A DNA stretch of 64,000 nucleotides from positions 1,573,501 through 1,637,500 of the forward strand of contig NZ_CP020814.1 of the NCBI RefSeq assembly GCF_002109385.1. Direction: 5' to 3'. The notes under the pieces are model-generated. The model ran no database searches. It was given only the letters and a program-made list of their open reading frames with translations, and was not told where the DNA came from. Below are positions 37,853-47,696 of this stretch, one piece after another (position 1 is the stretch's first letter; each line of letters begins with the position of its first letter). The stretch is from Halalkalibacter krulwichiae. Its GTDB lineage: Bacteria; Bacillota; Bacilli; Bacillales; Bacillaceae_D. The position numbers were made by a program, and so were the translations under genes.

Positions 37853-39282
37853 ATGGAAATCAAAAAGAATATTCATCCTACAATGTCGTTTTCTTTAAAT
37901 GCAAAGGTTATTATTTTGTTCAGTTGTTTTCTTGTTGTCACAGGAAGTGTACTAATACCAAGTACATTTGGTTTGACTGAGATTCAACAGAGGACACTTG
38001 GGTTACTGATTTTTTCTATTATTATATGGGCAACTAAAGCAATACCAACTGGAATCTCTTCGTTACTTATTATTTGTTTACAATTAATGTTAGGGATTGT
38101 CCCAGAATTTTCAGAAGGGATCCAAGGGTTTCTTTCTTCGTCTATTTACTTCATACTAGCTGTTTCACTTGTTAGTACGGTTATGACAAAAGTTGGTATT
38201 GATAAAATACTTTCTACTATTATCTTGAAATTTTCACATGGAAATATAAAGAAAACAGCGATTGGATTCTTTGTAGCAACGTTGCTACTGCCGATCGTTA
38301 TGCCGTCAGGAAACGCAAGACTCCGGATGTTCATTCCTTTAATGGAAGAAATTAACTGTAGTCATAATCTTCACAAAAATAGTTCGTTCGTACGTTTCAC
38401 AACATGGGCCTTGTCGGGCATTAACCAAGTTGTTACTTTGATTGTTATTACCGGGGAGGGTTAGCGGTAGTAGCGAGTCAGTTAGTGGTAGATTTGGGAT
38501 ACGAAGTAACGTGGAGTAAATGGTTCTTCCTAATGGCTTTACCTATTTGGGCTATTACTTTAATGACGGGTATTTGTATGTGGTTCTTTTGGAAAATGAA
38601 TAAATTACCTAAGTCTAAACTTCATAATGAATCGAAAAATAATCTTCTAGTTTCGAATGAAAGAAGTCATCTACCTGTTTCTATGGTAATTGTTGTACTA
38701 AGTTTTATGTTGATCTTATGGATAGTCGGGCCAACGTGGAACATTCCCATTATTGTACCACCATTATTAGCTTTAACATTTTTTTCTTTACCAGGTATTG
38801 GGTTGTTAAAAAATAGTGATTTAAGAAACTATGATTGGGAAAACTTTCTTTTATTAGGAACTGCTATTTCTTTAGCGATCACAATTGAGCATAATGGAAC
38901 AGCAACATGGTTAGCTAGTAAAGTATTTTCCTTTATAGGCGGAAGCTCGTACGAAGTAATAAATGTCCTAATTGTGCTAGTGGTAGTTATGTTGATTCGT
39001 TTATTGTTTGTTAGTCCGGTAGCTTCTCTAACGGTTATCTACCCATTAACGATTGCGTTTTCTAACTCGGTCGCTTTAGACCCGCTATTAGTGTATCTAT
39101 CGACAACGATCATCATTTGCTCAACAATGATTTTGCCGATTCATTCTCCTATTCTCGTATTAGCAAATGAAATGGGTCACCTATTTCTAAAAGAAAGTAT
39201 TTTTATAGGCAGTATTTTACTTATCATTAGTTTTATTGTTGCGATCTTTTCTTATTTTATTTACTGGCCTTTACTGATTTAG
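37853..39282 (+). pseudogene. SLC13/DASS-type anion permease, frame broken at 38453-38456
   Basis: A membrane transporter of about 476 residues when repaired. Twelve or so hydrophobic segments, an early WATKAIPTGISSLLIIC motif typical of divalent-anion:Na+ symporters (SLC13), MPSGNARLRMFIPL, and a late SPVASLTVIYPL block. The first frame ends at 38464. Adding one G to GGGG at 38453-38456 gives TGGGLAVVASQLVVDLG and restores the rest. ATG 37853 chosen as nearest in-frame start after CAGGGAG; spacing is long, so the start is uncertain. It likely imports a carboxylate used by this gene set. Confidence 0.82.
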
Positions 39283-39333
39283 AAAGACTACCGTTTTAAT
39301 TTTTAACAATTGAACGTAAAATCAGTGGTCCTA

Positions 39334-39350
39334 TGTTTAGAAAATGAACA
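39334..39350. promoter_or_regulatory. Candidate upstream activator site
   Basis: TGTTTAGAAAATGAACA, 17 bp, an imperfect inverted repeat. It lies about 120 and 210 bases upstream of the two -24 elements that follow, and is similar to 46367-46383 and 57447-57463. Confidence 0.45.
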
Positions 39351-39470
39351 CAGATTTAAAGGTGGTAAAATATTCTCGAATTGAAAAGAATTATTAATGA
39401 AGGGATTATTAATAAAAAATTGTAAGCAGTACGCATATATTTCCGTAATTAAGTACCTATTTTTTCAACA

Positions 39471-39487
39471 TGGCATATTTATTGCAT
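39471..39487 (+). promoter_or_regulatory. Sigma-54 promoter P1 of the mmgE/prpD-like gene
   Basis: TGGCATATTTATTGCAT: GG at 39472-39473, GC at 39484-39485. It lies 140 bases before the ATG. Confidence 0.65.
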
Positions 39488-39559
39488 GTATAATAAATGT
39501 CATTAAGTATAAATTGTGCAGCAGTGCTTTCATACGGTTTTTATTGATAACAGATAGGA

Positions 39560-39576
39560 TGGCACGTTACTTGCAT
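39560..39576 (+). promoter_or_regulatory. Sigma-54 promoter P2 of the mmgE/prpD-like gene
   Basis: TGGCACGTTACTTGCAT matches the sigma-54 consensus TGGCACG-N4-TTGCW at all conserved positions. It lies 51 bases before ATG 39627. Confidence 0.85.
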
Positions 39577-39626
39577 AGTAAGGATGTAAGATTTACATGT
39601 ACAAATATAAATAGGAGGATATTTTT

Positions 39627-40957
39627 ATGAGCTTCACACATCGTATTGCTGAATTCTCTGTTGGTTTAAAAGATCAAGATATAACCGAAGAGGTAAGAGA
39701 GCAAATTAAAAAGGTTTATTTAGACTACTTAACCGCAGCAATTTCTGGATCTCAAACGGAAGTTGGTAAAAAAGTTTATGAGTATTATAGCGAGTTGGGA
39801 AAGGGTGAATCAACAGTTTTAGGGCAAGACACAGGATTGAACTATCATAATGCAGCGTTTGTAAATGGAACAAGTGCACATTGTTTGGATTTTGATGATG
39901 GTCATACAAAAGGGTCTGTACATATTGGATGTGTCATCTTTCCAGCAGTATTGGCAGTCGCAGAAAAGAACAACTCATCAGTCCAACAAGTGATAAGAGC
40001 TATACTAGTAGGATACGAAGTTACCATTCGGGTTGCTTCCGTGATTCATCCCTATTCTAGACAACGTGGGTTCCACAATACATCAGTAGCTGGAATTTTC
40101 GGTGTGACAGCTGCCATCTCACATTTACTAGAGTTTAATTTTGATGAAACGGTTGGGGCATTAGGTAATGCAGCGAGCTTTGCTGGTGGAACCTTCGCTT
40201 TTCTTGGTAGCGGTTCTGAAGTTAAGCGCTTACATCCGGGTATCGCAGCACGTGACGGTATTATTGCTGCAGAGTTATCCAAGAGAAAACTATATGGACC
40301 AAGTGATATTTTTGAAAAAGAAGGTGGAGTTTTTGATGTATTTGCTGGAGGGCAAATAAACAACGAACTAGCGGAACTGCCTATCGGACGATCATTCGAA
40401 ATATTGAATATTTATATCAAACCATATCCTTGCTGCCGACATTTGCATGTGGTCATTGACGCAATTAAGGAAATTCAAGAACAACACCATATTTCACCCA
40501 CTGAAATCAAAAAGGTAAAAATTGGTGTTAATAAAGTTACTTCGTTTCATTCTCATAAGGAATGTAATAGCTTACTAGATTTACAAATGAGTATTCCTTT
40601 TGTAGCGGCAGTGGCTCTTTTAGGGGAAGAAATAACAGTTGATAGCTTTAATTTAGAACGTACTGATTATGAAGAGATTAGAAAAGTAATGGAAACTATT
40701 GATGTAGTACTCGATGAAGACTGTGAACGAGTCTATCCGTTGAGTAGGAAGACAAATATAGTGATTTACCTACAAGCAGGACAAAGCATTGAAATCTCAT
40801 TTGACACAGTCAAGGGGAGCCGCCTAATCCTATATCAATGGAAGACTTACAACAGAAATTCACAAAAAATTGCGAGAACATAATTGGAGAAAGCGCGATA
40901 AAAAAAGTAACTAATAATGTTGAAAACCTTCATTTAATAGATATTTTTTCGACTTGA
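39627..40957 (+). pseudogene. MmgE/PrpD family protein, frame broken near its end (40814-40817)
   Basis: MmgE/PrpD-type dehydratase or decarboxylase fold, 443 residues when repaired. Seen: NGTSAHCLDFDDGH near residue 80, an all-helical N-terminal domain, KRLHPGIAARDG, and KPYPCCRHLHVVIDA. As written the protein ends at 40883 with an odd tail. Adding one G to GGGG at 40814-40817 yields KGEPPNPISMEDLQQKF and a normal family C-terminus to TGA at 40955-40957. Family members act on citrate-like acids (2-methylcitrate dehydratase, cis-aconitate decarboxylase). RBS AGGAGG. Two sigma-54 promoters precede it. Confidence 0.85.
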
Positions 40958-41067
40958 GGGTTGTACCATTTTTATTTTATAAAGGAGGCGATGGATAGAA
41001 GAAAGTGAAGGGTGAGAAGTGGTTAAATCAAAAAAAAAATGATGAAAATTAAGGGAGGAAGGCTTTT

Positions 41068-42069
41068 ATGAAAAAGGGGAAATTGTTTGCATCAATTGTT
41101 TTTGCAATGATCTTTACTGTTTTAGTTGCTGCATGTTCTAGTGAAACACAAAATAGTAATGAAGGTGCTGAATCAGGTGATACAAAGAATGTTGTACTAA
41201 CTACTGCTGGAACGTCTGGTGCATTTTATCCTATTGGTGCAGCGATGGCACAAATTGTTAATAACAATGAGCCTTCACTCCGCATAACAAACCAAGCATC
41301 TGGTGGATCAGTGGAAAATGTTCGTCTATTAAAAAATGGAGAAGTTGAATTCGCCTTGTTAGGTGGCGATAGTGCAGTTGGGGCATATGAAGGGATTGGC
41401 TTAGAGTTTGAAGGAGATCCACATGACGATGTGCTTAAAGGGGTATTCAGTATGTACTCTCAACCTTTGAATCTCGTTACAGTAGAAGGAACTGGTATTG
41501 AAAGTTTTAGCGATTTAGAAGGAAAAAGAATAGCAGTTGGAGCTCCTGGTAGTGGGACAGAGGTAAAGACAAGAGAAGTATTGGAAATCCTAGGGCTTCC
41601 TTATGGTGACGGTGTAAGACAAGAATACTTATCTTTTGCAGAAGGTGTAGAAGGGATGAGAGATGGACATATTGATGCTGCTTTCATTTGGGCTGGTATT
41701 CCTACTCCTGGGGTTATGGATTTAGCTAATGTACGTGACATTAAGTTAATCGGTCTTAATGATGAAGAAGTGGAAGCGGTAAATAATGCAAATCCATCCT
41801 TGTATAAAGAAGTTATTCCAGCTGGGACGTATAAGGGCGTTGATGAAGATACCCAAACACTTGCGGTTAATACGCAAACCGTTGTTCACGCTGATCTAGA
41901 TGAAGAGTATGTCTACAATTTTGTTAAAGCAATTTTTGACAATCTTGACAACCTTCACGAAGCTGTTGAAGCGATGCGAGAAATGACACCTGAAACAGCG
42001 CATCAAAATGTGATTGAGTTACATCCAGGCGCTAAACGTTATTATCAAGAAATTGGCGTATTAGATTAA
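41068..42069 (+). CDS. TAXI-family TRAP transporter substrate-binding protein
   Basis: 333 residues, lipobox LVAACSS at ~17-23. The TAXI hallmark TTAGTSGAFYPIGAAMAQI lies just after the signal peptide, with GKRIAVGAPGSGTEV near the middle. It is the extracytoplasmic receptor for the fused permease that follows. RBS GGGAGGAAGG. TAXI systems take up glutamate, dicarboxylates and other organic acids, and the ligand here is unknown. It sits inside the sigma-54-controlled gene set but its own promoter is not evident; cotranscription from 39560 is likely. Confidence 0.92.
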   Translation: MKKGKLFASIVFAMIFTVLVAACSSETQNSNEGAESGDTKNVVLTTAGTSGAFYPIGAAMAQIVNNNEPSLRITNQASGGSVENVRLLKNGEVEFALLGGDSAVGAYEGIGLEFEGDPHDDVLKGVFSMYSQPLNLVTVEGTGIESFSDLEGKRIAVGAPGSGTEVKTREVLEILGLPYGDGVRQEYLSFAEGVEGMRDGHIDAAFIWAGIPTPGVMDLANVRDIKLIGLNDEEVEAVNNANPSLYKEVIPAGTYKGVDEDTQTLAVNTQTVVHADLDEEYVYNFVKAIFDNLDNLHEAVEAMREMTPETAHQNVIELHPGAKRYYQEIGVLD

Positions 42070-42084
42070 TAAATGATTTCTGTT

Positions 42085-42109
42085 AAGGAGGAACGACTCG
42101 TTCCTCCTT
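42085..42109 (+). terminator. Intercistronic hairpin between receptor and permease
   Basis: AAGGAGGAACGA pairs with TCGTTCCTCCTT, followed only by CTAAAA and no T tract. It probably acts as a partial terminator or mRNA stabiliser, giving more receptor than permease. The stem includes an AGGAGG sequence. Confidence 0.55.
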
Positions 42110-42143
42110 CTAAAAAATAATTATGAAGGGGTGAATAGTAACT

Positions 42144-44038
42144 ATGGAGGAAACTCAGCCAATCAATCGTTCAAAATTCGTTGTGAAAACGGTTTTCTTT
42201 CTTTCGATTATACTTTCACTGTTCCATTTGTATACAGGTGGATTTGGAGTCCTTACTGCCATGTTACAAAGGAACTTACATTTAACTCTCGTTTTAATTT
42301 TAGTATTTCTATTGTATCCAATTCATAAATCGGCAAAAGTAAGATGGCTAGACTACGTCTTTATTTTCATAGTGTTAGGATCTTGTTTATATATAATTTC
42401 AACATATGAACAATTGTTATTTAGAGTTGGTAATCCGGTATTTTTAGATAAGTTTTTCGGTGTCTTAATGATTCTTCTAGTTTTAGAAGCTACAAGGCGT
42501 GTTGCAGGCTGGGTTTTAGCTGCAATCGGGGGTTCTTTTTAGTCTATGCTTATTATGGTAGTTATTTCCCGGGTATCTTTCAATCGACTAATATGTCAAT
42601 TGATCGTATGGTTTCGCTATTGTACATGTCAACCGATGGGCTTTGGGGGACAACATTAGGAATTGCAGCAACATTTGTTGCCTTATTTGTAATCTTTGGG
42701 GCGTTTTTAAATACGACTGGTGCAGGAAAAGTGTTTATTGATTTGGCTTTTATCGTCGGTGGTCGGTTCCGTGGCGGTCCCGCTAAAGTGGCGGTCATCT
42801 CGAGTGCGTTAATGGGAAGCGTAAACGGAAGCCCAGTTGCCAATGTTTCTTCTACTGGACAATTTACGATTCCTCTAATGAAAAAAGTTGGCTATAAACC
42901 TAAGGTAGCTGCCTCAGTTGAAGCGGTTGCGTCAACGGGTGGTTCGATTATGCCACCAATCATGGGTGCTGGAGCATTCGTAATGGCCGAATTAACGGGT
43001 ATTCCTTATGCGGAAATTGTAATAGCAGCCGTCATTCCAGCGCTACTATTTTATCTATCTGTATTTTTATTTGTTGACTTTGAAGCTGGGAAACAAAAAT
43101 TGAAAGGACTACCAAAAAGTCAATTACCAGTTTTTAAGGAAACATTTTGGAAGGGGATTCATTTATATGCGGGTTTAACTACTTTAATCTATCTACTCGT
43201 GTTTAAACAAGTATCTCCAATGTTTGCTGCTTTTTGGTCAATCATTCTTCTAATTGCAACTTATATGATTGTCTATTTTAAATCAGCTGACTGGAAGTTC
43301 TTTGTTCGGGCTTTGGAACAAGGGGCTAAATCGATGCTATTAGTCACAATGGCTTGTGCTACAGCTGGTTTAGTAGTAGGTGTTATTAATTTAACGGGAA
43401 TAGGTGTAACGTTAACAACATTAATGGTAAACCTTGGTCAAAACCACTTAATCTTAACACTATTAGTTACTATGGTCGCTTGTATCATAATGGGAATGGG
43501 GCTACCACCAACCGCCTCTTATATCGTATTAGGTGTCTTAACTGCACCGGCATTAGTCAGTCTAGGAGTAGGAGTATTATATGCTCATATGTTCGTATAC
43601 TATTTCGCGTGTTTAGCTCCAATTACACCACCAGTTGCGCTTGCCTCCTATACGGGAGCTGGGATTGCAGGTAGTAATCCACTACGAACATCATTTACTT
43701 CAGCAAGGATCGGCTTAGTCGCCTTTTTAATACCATATATGTTTATATTTGGTCCAGAACTACTAGCACAAGGTAGTGTAGGAGATGTTTCATTAGCTAT
43801 CTTTATGGGGTTAATCGGTGTTACCTTGTTGGCAGCGGCCATTACTGGTTGGTTTAAAAGAGACTTGACTTGGTATGAGCGTTTTATCAGCCTAACTTCT
43901 TCTATCTTCTTAATTTATAGTGGAATCGTTACGGATGCTATTGGATTAGGATTAATGATTCTCTTTTTAGCTTTAGTATTTTTTACTAGGAAAGGTAATA
44001 GGGAAAATAATTCAACGGAGCTAGAGATGACTTCCTAG
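42144..44038 (+). pseudogene. TRAP transporter fused permease (4TM/12TM), frame broken at 42528-42532
   Basis: A fused DctQM-type permease of about 631 residues when repaired. Helices at ~13-30, 38-55, 62-82 and ~113-135 form the Q-like part. The M-like part has VNGSPVANVSSTGQFTIPLM, GGSIMPPIMGAGAFVM, and PPTASYIVLGVLTAPAL. Frame 1 ends at 42542. One extra G in GGGGG at 42528-42532 gives AIGGFFLVYAYYG and opens the frame through to 44038. Partner of the TAXI receptor just upstream. As written only the Q-like part would be made. Confidence 0.86.
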
Positions 44039-44102
44039 TTTTGAATCATTTGTACAATCGGTTAGGTAGCGTTTGTTACATGAAAGGAAGGTAAGTTGGA
44101 AT

Positions 44103-44564
44103 ATGGGATTTTATTGGGAAGAGTTTTCAATCAATGATCAATTTCAGACGGAAGAAATCACAGTGGAAGAAAAATTGGTACAGTCCTTTTCCGAACTATC
44201 AGGTGACACGAACCCAAATCATACGAATCCTTCTGAAGCAAAAAAATCAATTTATAAAAGACCGATAGCCCACGGCATGCTTATTGTTTCACTCTTTACA
44301 GGATTAAATAGAAAATTAGGGATATTAAAAGGTACATCTCTCGGAGTCATTCATGTCGAATGGTCATTTAAAAAACCTGTATATGTTGGTGATACGATCT
44401 ACTATTCTATTCAAGTGATCGACAAAAAGGAAACATCTAAGACAGACCGTGGGTTATTAAAACGAAAGGTGTGTGTAATTCATAAGGATACAAATTGTAT
44501 AGCAGGAGAAGGGACCTTCTTAAATCTTGTGAAAAGAAAGGCAGGGTCATTAAATGACAAGTAA
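44103..44564 (+). CDS. MaoC-like hot-dog dehydratase
   Basis: 153 residues. The R-hydratase signature is clear: FSELSGDTNPNHTN (catalytic Asp and His) and AHGMLIVSLFTGL, with GDTIYYSIQV in the last strands. It hydrates or dehydrates an enoyl-CoA or related thioester with R stereochemistry. ATG 44103 chosen for the GAAAGGAAGG upstream and the MaoC-like N-terminus (MGFYWEEFSINDQF); the longer frame from 44073 has no RBS. It overlaps the AtuA-like gene by 11 bases, so both belong to one unit. Confidence 0.88.
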   Translation: MGFYWEEFSINDQFQTEEITVEEKLVQSFSELSGDTNPNHTNPSEAKKSIYKRPIAHGMLIVSLFTGLNRKLGILKGTSLGVIHVEWSFKKPVYVGDTIYYSIQVIDKKETSKTDRGLLKRKVCVIHKDTNCIAGEGTFLNLVKRKAGSLNDK

Positions 44565-45940
44565 TCGTTTAAACGAATTACGAATATTATCACCATTAGG
44601 AATATTAGGTTATGGATTTTCAGAAGAATCATTTTATGAGGGTTTGCGACGCAACCCCCATTTTATTGGCATAGATGCAGGGTCAACCGATGGTGGACCC
44701 CAAAAGTTAGGTTTAGGGGTTGGAGTAGTAAGCAAACAGGCTGTGAAAAAAGATCTGAGTATTATCTTGAAAAATGGAAAAGCGAAAGGAATTCCTGTTG
44801 TAATTGGTAGTTCTGGGGCGCTGGTTGCAGGAAAGGGTTAGACTGGACGTTAGAAATAATAGAAGAGATTCTTGAGGAAGAGAAGTTTGAACTCACTACG
44901 GCAATCATTGGTGCAGAAATAGAGAAAGATGTTGTTAGATCTGCTATGCTGAACAATCAAATTAAGCCTTTAGGTCCAGTGCCAGAATTAAATGAAGTGC
45001 ATATTCATACTGCCACCAAAATTGTCGCTCAAATGGGGTAGAACCATATATTAAGGCTTTTGAATTAGGGGCAGAATTAATTATTGGAGGAAGAACCTAT
45101 GATCCGGCTATCTTTGCCGCTTATGCAATTAAGAGTGGATTTGATCCAGCATTATCATGGCATTTAGGGAAAATTCTTGAATGCGGGGCTCTTTGTTTAA
45201 CTCCAGGAACAGCTGGAGATTGCGCTTTTGGCGTTTTGAGACATGATCATTTTGAAGTTCAATCTTTACACCCAGAACGGATGGTTACTGAGAGTTCAGT
45301 TGCTGCTCATGTGTTATACGAAAAATCACATCCAACTACTCATTATGGGCCAGGATTTAAACTAGATGTTAGTAACTGTCAGTACCAGCAATTGAATGAT
45401 TTTAGTGTTCGCGTGTCTGGGACTAAAATCAAACAAGAACCATACAAAGTGAAACTTGAGGGTGTTGAACCTGTTGGTTGGCGGCATATAGCAATTGCAG
45501 GGGTCCGCGACCCCATTGCTATCAGTCAAATAGATCATATGATTAACTATGCAAAAGAACGTGTGAAAGAATTCTTCTCAAAAGAAGATATTAGCTACGA
45601 ATTAAACATCATTCGCTATGGGTTAGATGGAGTATTAGGAGAAAATGAACCTAAACGAGATTCGACTCCACATGAAATAGGTTTAGTTCTCGATGTAGTG
45701 TCTACTAGCAAGGAGTATTCAAAAGCAATTTGTTCCTTTGCTCGTTCGACATTACTGCATTACCATTATCCTGGAAGGAAAGCGACTGCTGGGAATTTAG
45801 CTATTCCATTCCCTGATGTAAGTGGTGGAGAAGTATTTGAATTTACGATCTATCATTTAATGGAAGTGGAAGATCCATGTGAATTATTCCCATTGACTAT
45901 ATCTAATTTGGGAGGGAAACATGTCTATTCCAATCAGTGA
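44554..45940 (+). pseudogene. AtuA-like (DUF1446) protein, two frame breaks
   Basis: About 462 residues when repaired. AtuA-like proteins are found in acyclic-terpene and other acyl-CoA catabolic clusters; their reaction is poorly known. Seen: LRILSPLGILGYGF, IGIDAGSTDGGPQKLG, GRTYDPAIFAAYAI and GKILECGALCLTPG. Frame 1 stops at 44841. One G added at 44815-44818 restores SSGGAGCRKGLDW; one G added at 45035-45038 restores AQMGVEPYIKAFELGAE. The last part reads on to 45940. The next gene starts 20 bases before this stop. As written it yields only a 95-residue fragment. Confidence 0.82.
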
Positions 45941-46244
45941 CGTTGTTCAAATCATAAGAAGTAAGAATGCGGGACCTTTTGAAATTACTTTTGACTTAAT
46001 TTTTAAATCAAAAGAAAGCTTTGAAAAGGTCTTACAATTAGAAGTGTTTACAAGAGAAAGAATAGCAAGCCTTTATCGAATAAAACCAGAAGACGTCCTT
46101 TGTATTGCTAGTTATCCTCCTGCATTGGCGCTTAAAATAACAATCGCTAGAAGAAAGCCATCTGGTGGTATAGGAGAAACAGATACATTTGGCGCACAAC
46201 AACATGCACCGTTATTAGACGTAACTATTCCTGCAGAGCGCTAG
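45921..46244 (+). CDS. DUF4387 family protein, partner of AtuA-like
   Basis: 107 residues. Recognised by the segment DVVQIIRSKNAGPFEITFDLIF and the family's habit of following an AtuA-like gene, sometimes fused to it. RBS GGGAGGG inside the end of the preceding gene, so translation is coupled. Function unknown; it very likely forms a complex with the AtuA-like protein. Confidence 0.85.
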   Translation: MSIPISDVVQIIRSKNAGPFEITFDLIFKSKESFEKVLQLEVFTRERIASLYRIKPEDVLCIASYPPALALKITIARRKPSGGIGETDTFGAQQHAPLLDVTIPAER

Positions 46245-46267
46245 AAACGGGAAATTAAATGGAAAAG

Positions 46268-46307
46268 AAATAGTCGATCCTCTAAATTAGAGTTCGGCTA
46301 TTTTTTT
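46268..46307 (+). terminator. Probable imperfect terminator
   Basis: AATAGTCGATCCTCTAA folds with TTAGAGTTCGGCTATT (some mismatches), followed by TTTTTTT. Confidence 0.6.
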
Positions 46308-46366
46308 GTTATATAGGGACATCCATATTTAATCAATGAGAGTTCTGTTAAGGAATTAAACGTCAA

Positions 46367-46383
46367 TGTTCAGTATATAAACG
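46367..46383. promoter_or_regulatory. Candidate upstream activator site
   Basis: TGTTCAGTATATAAACG, similar to TGTTYA-N5-TRAACR, about 62 bases upstream of the -24 GG of the promoter at 46443. Confidence 0.4.
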
Positions 46384-46442
46384 GATTGTTACCTTTGTTA
46401 AAAAATACACCGGAAAATACATGGAAACTTCGTCTGAAAAAG

Positions 46443-46460
46443 TTGGCACGTTAATTGCAA
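46443..46460 (+). promoter_or_regulatory. Sigma-54 promoter of the acyl-CoA dehydrogenase operon
   Basis: TTGGCACGTTAATTGCAA: a full match to YTGGCACG-N4-TTGCW. GG at 46445-46446, GC at 46457-46458. It lies 58 bases before ATG 46518. Confidence 0.88.
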
Positions 46461-46517
46461 TGTAAAAAGTGAGTGAAACATATAAAATAATTGTTATTTC
46501 GAGAGGAGATAGTTGTT

Positions 46518-47696
46518 ATGGATTTTAACCTTAATCAAGAACAATTGGAGTTACAAAAATGGGCGAGGAATTTTGCTAAAGATAAGTTTTCGGAAAAAGC
46601 TTACACATGGGTGAGAAATCAAGAAGTTCCTTGGGAAAATGCCAGAATTTTAGCAGAACATGGACTAATGGGAATGGTTCTTCCAGAAGAAGATGGCGGT
46701 CAAGGCATGCCGTTAATTAATGCGATCATTGTTATGGAAGAAGTTGCAAAAGTTTGTCCAAGTACAGCAGATATGCTCCAAGTCGGAAACTTTGGTGCAA
46801 TAAGACAACTAGCGGCATATGGAAGTAAAGAATTGAAAGATCGTGTTTTACCTTCGATTTTAGCAGGAGAAAAATTAATTTCAGTAGCGATGTCAGAACC
46901 AGGTGCTGGATCGGCGACAACTGATTTAAGTACAAAAGCTAGAATAGAAGGAGACAAAGTTATTATTAACGGTTCTAAAGTATTTAACACGCATGGTCCA
47001 CACAATTCTTATTATGTTGTCTGGGTACGATTTGGTGATGATGTAAAATCTTCCGGGGCAATTCTAGTAGAAAGAGATGCGCCTGGTTTCAGCTTAGGAA
47101 AAACGGAAACTCATATGTCTGGCGAGGAACACTGCGCACTATTCTTTGATGATTGTGAAGTGCCAGTAGGAAACATTCTCGTTCCAGATAACGGATTTAA
47201 AAGATTGTTTACAATGTTCAATATTGAGAGAATGGGGAACACATCAAGATCGTTAGCTTTAGCGCAAGCAGCGTTTGATTTAGCGGTAGAGCATGTAAAA
47301 GAAAGAGAACAATTTGGAAGAAAATTAGCAGAGTTCCAGGGAATTCAATGGAAAATTGCAGAGATGAAAATGAAACTTGATGCAGGACGATTGCTACTAT
47401 ATCGCGCAACTACAAATGCAGATAAAGGAGCACCGAATCCTACAGAAGCGTCAATTGCTAAGGCGTACATTAATACAACAGCTTTTGAGGTGGCTCATGA
47501 AGCCGTTCAGATCTTTGGTGGATACGGATATTCAACAGACTATCCATTAGAGTATATTTTCAGAAGAATTAGAGGATGGATGATTGCTGGTGGAACACCA
47601 GAAATGTTGAAAAATAAAATTGCTGAAGATGTGTTAGAAATGAGATTTAGTCAAAGAAAGAAACCTACAGGAGGGGAAAAAGTTGGGGCGAAATAA
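46518..47696 (+). CDS. Acyl-CoA dehydrogenase family protein
   Basis: 392 residues. Seen: VAMSEPGAGSATTDL (FAD/substrate loop), ERMGNTSRSLALAQAAFD, REQFGRKLAEFQ and QIFGGYGYSTDYP. At the place of the usual catalytic Glu (the IYEGTSEI motif) it reads MIAGGTPEML (about residues 355-364), so the base must lie elsewhere, as in isovaleryl- and long-chain enzymes, or the activity differs. ATG 46518 chosen for GAGAGGAG 9 bases upstream. First gene of a sigma-54 operon with synthetase, dehydrogenase, thiolase and EtfBA; electrons should pass to the EtfBA encoded at 51925-53690. Confidence 0.9.
   Translation: MDFNLNQEQLELQKWARNFAKDKFSEKAYTWVRNQEVPWENARILAEHGLMGMVLPEEDGGQGMPLINAIIVMEEVAKVCPSTADMLQVGNFGAIRQLAAYGSKELKDRVLPSILAGEKLISVAMSEPGAGSATTDLSTKARIEGDKVIINGSKVFNTHGPHNSYYVVWVRFGDDVKSSGAILVERDAPGFSLGKTETHMSGEEHCALFFDDCEVPVGNILVPDNGFKRLFTMFNIERMGNTSRSLALAQAAFDLAVEHVKEREQFGRKLAEFQGIQWKIAEMKMKLDAGRLLLYRATTNADKGAPNPTEASIAKAYINTTAFEVAHEAVQIFGGYGYSTDYPLEYIFRRIRGWMIAGGTPEMLKNKIAEDVLEMRFSQRKKPTGGEKVGAK

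Noticed and set aside
39397..39630. 77-residue open frame on the plus strand
   Set aside because: It overlaps both sigma-54 promoters of the MmgE/PrpD gene, has no RBS and an odd composition.
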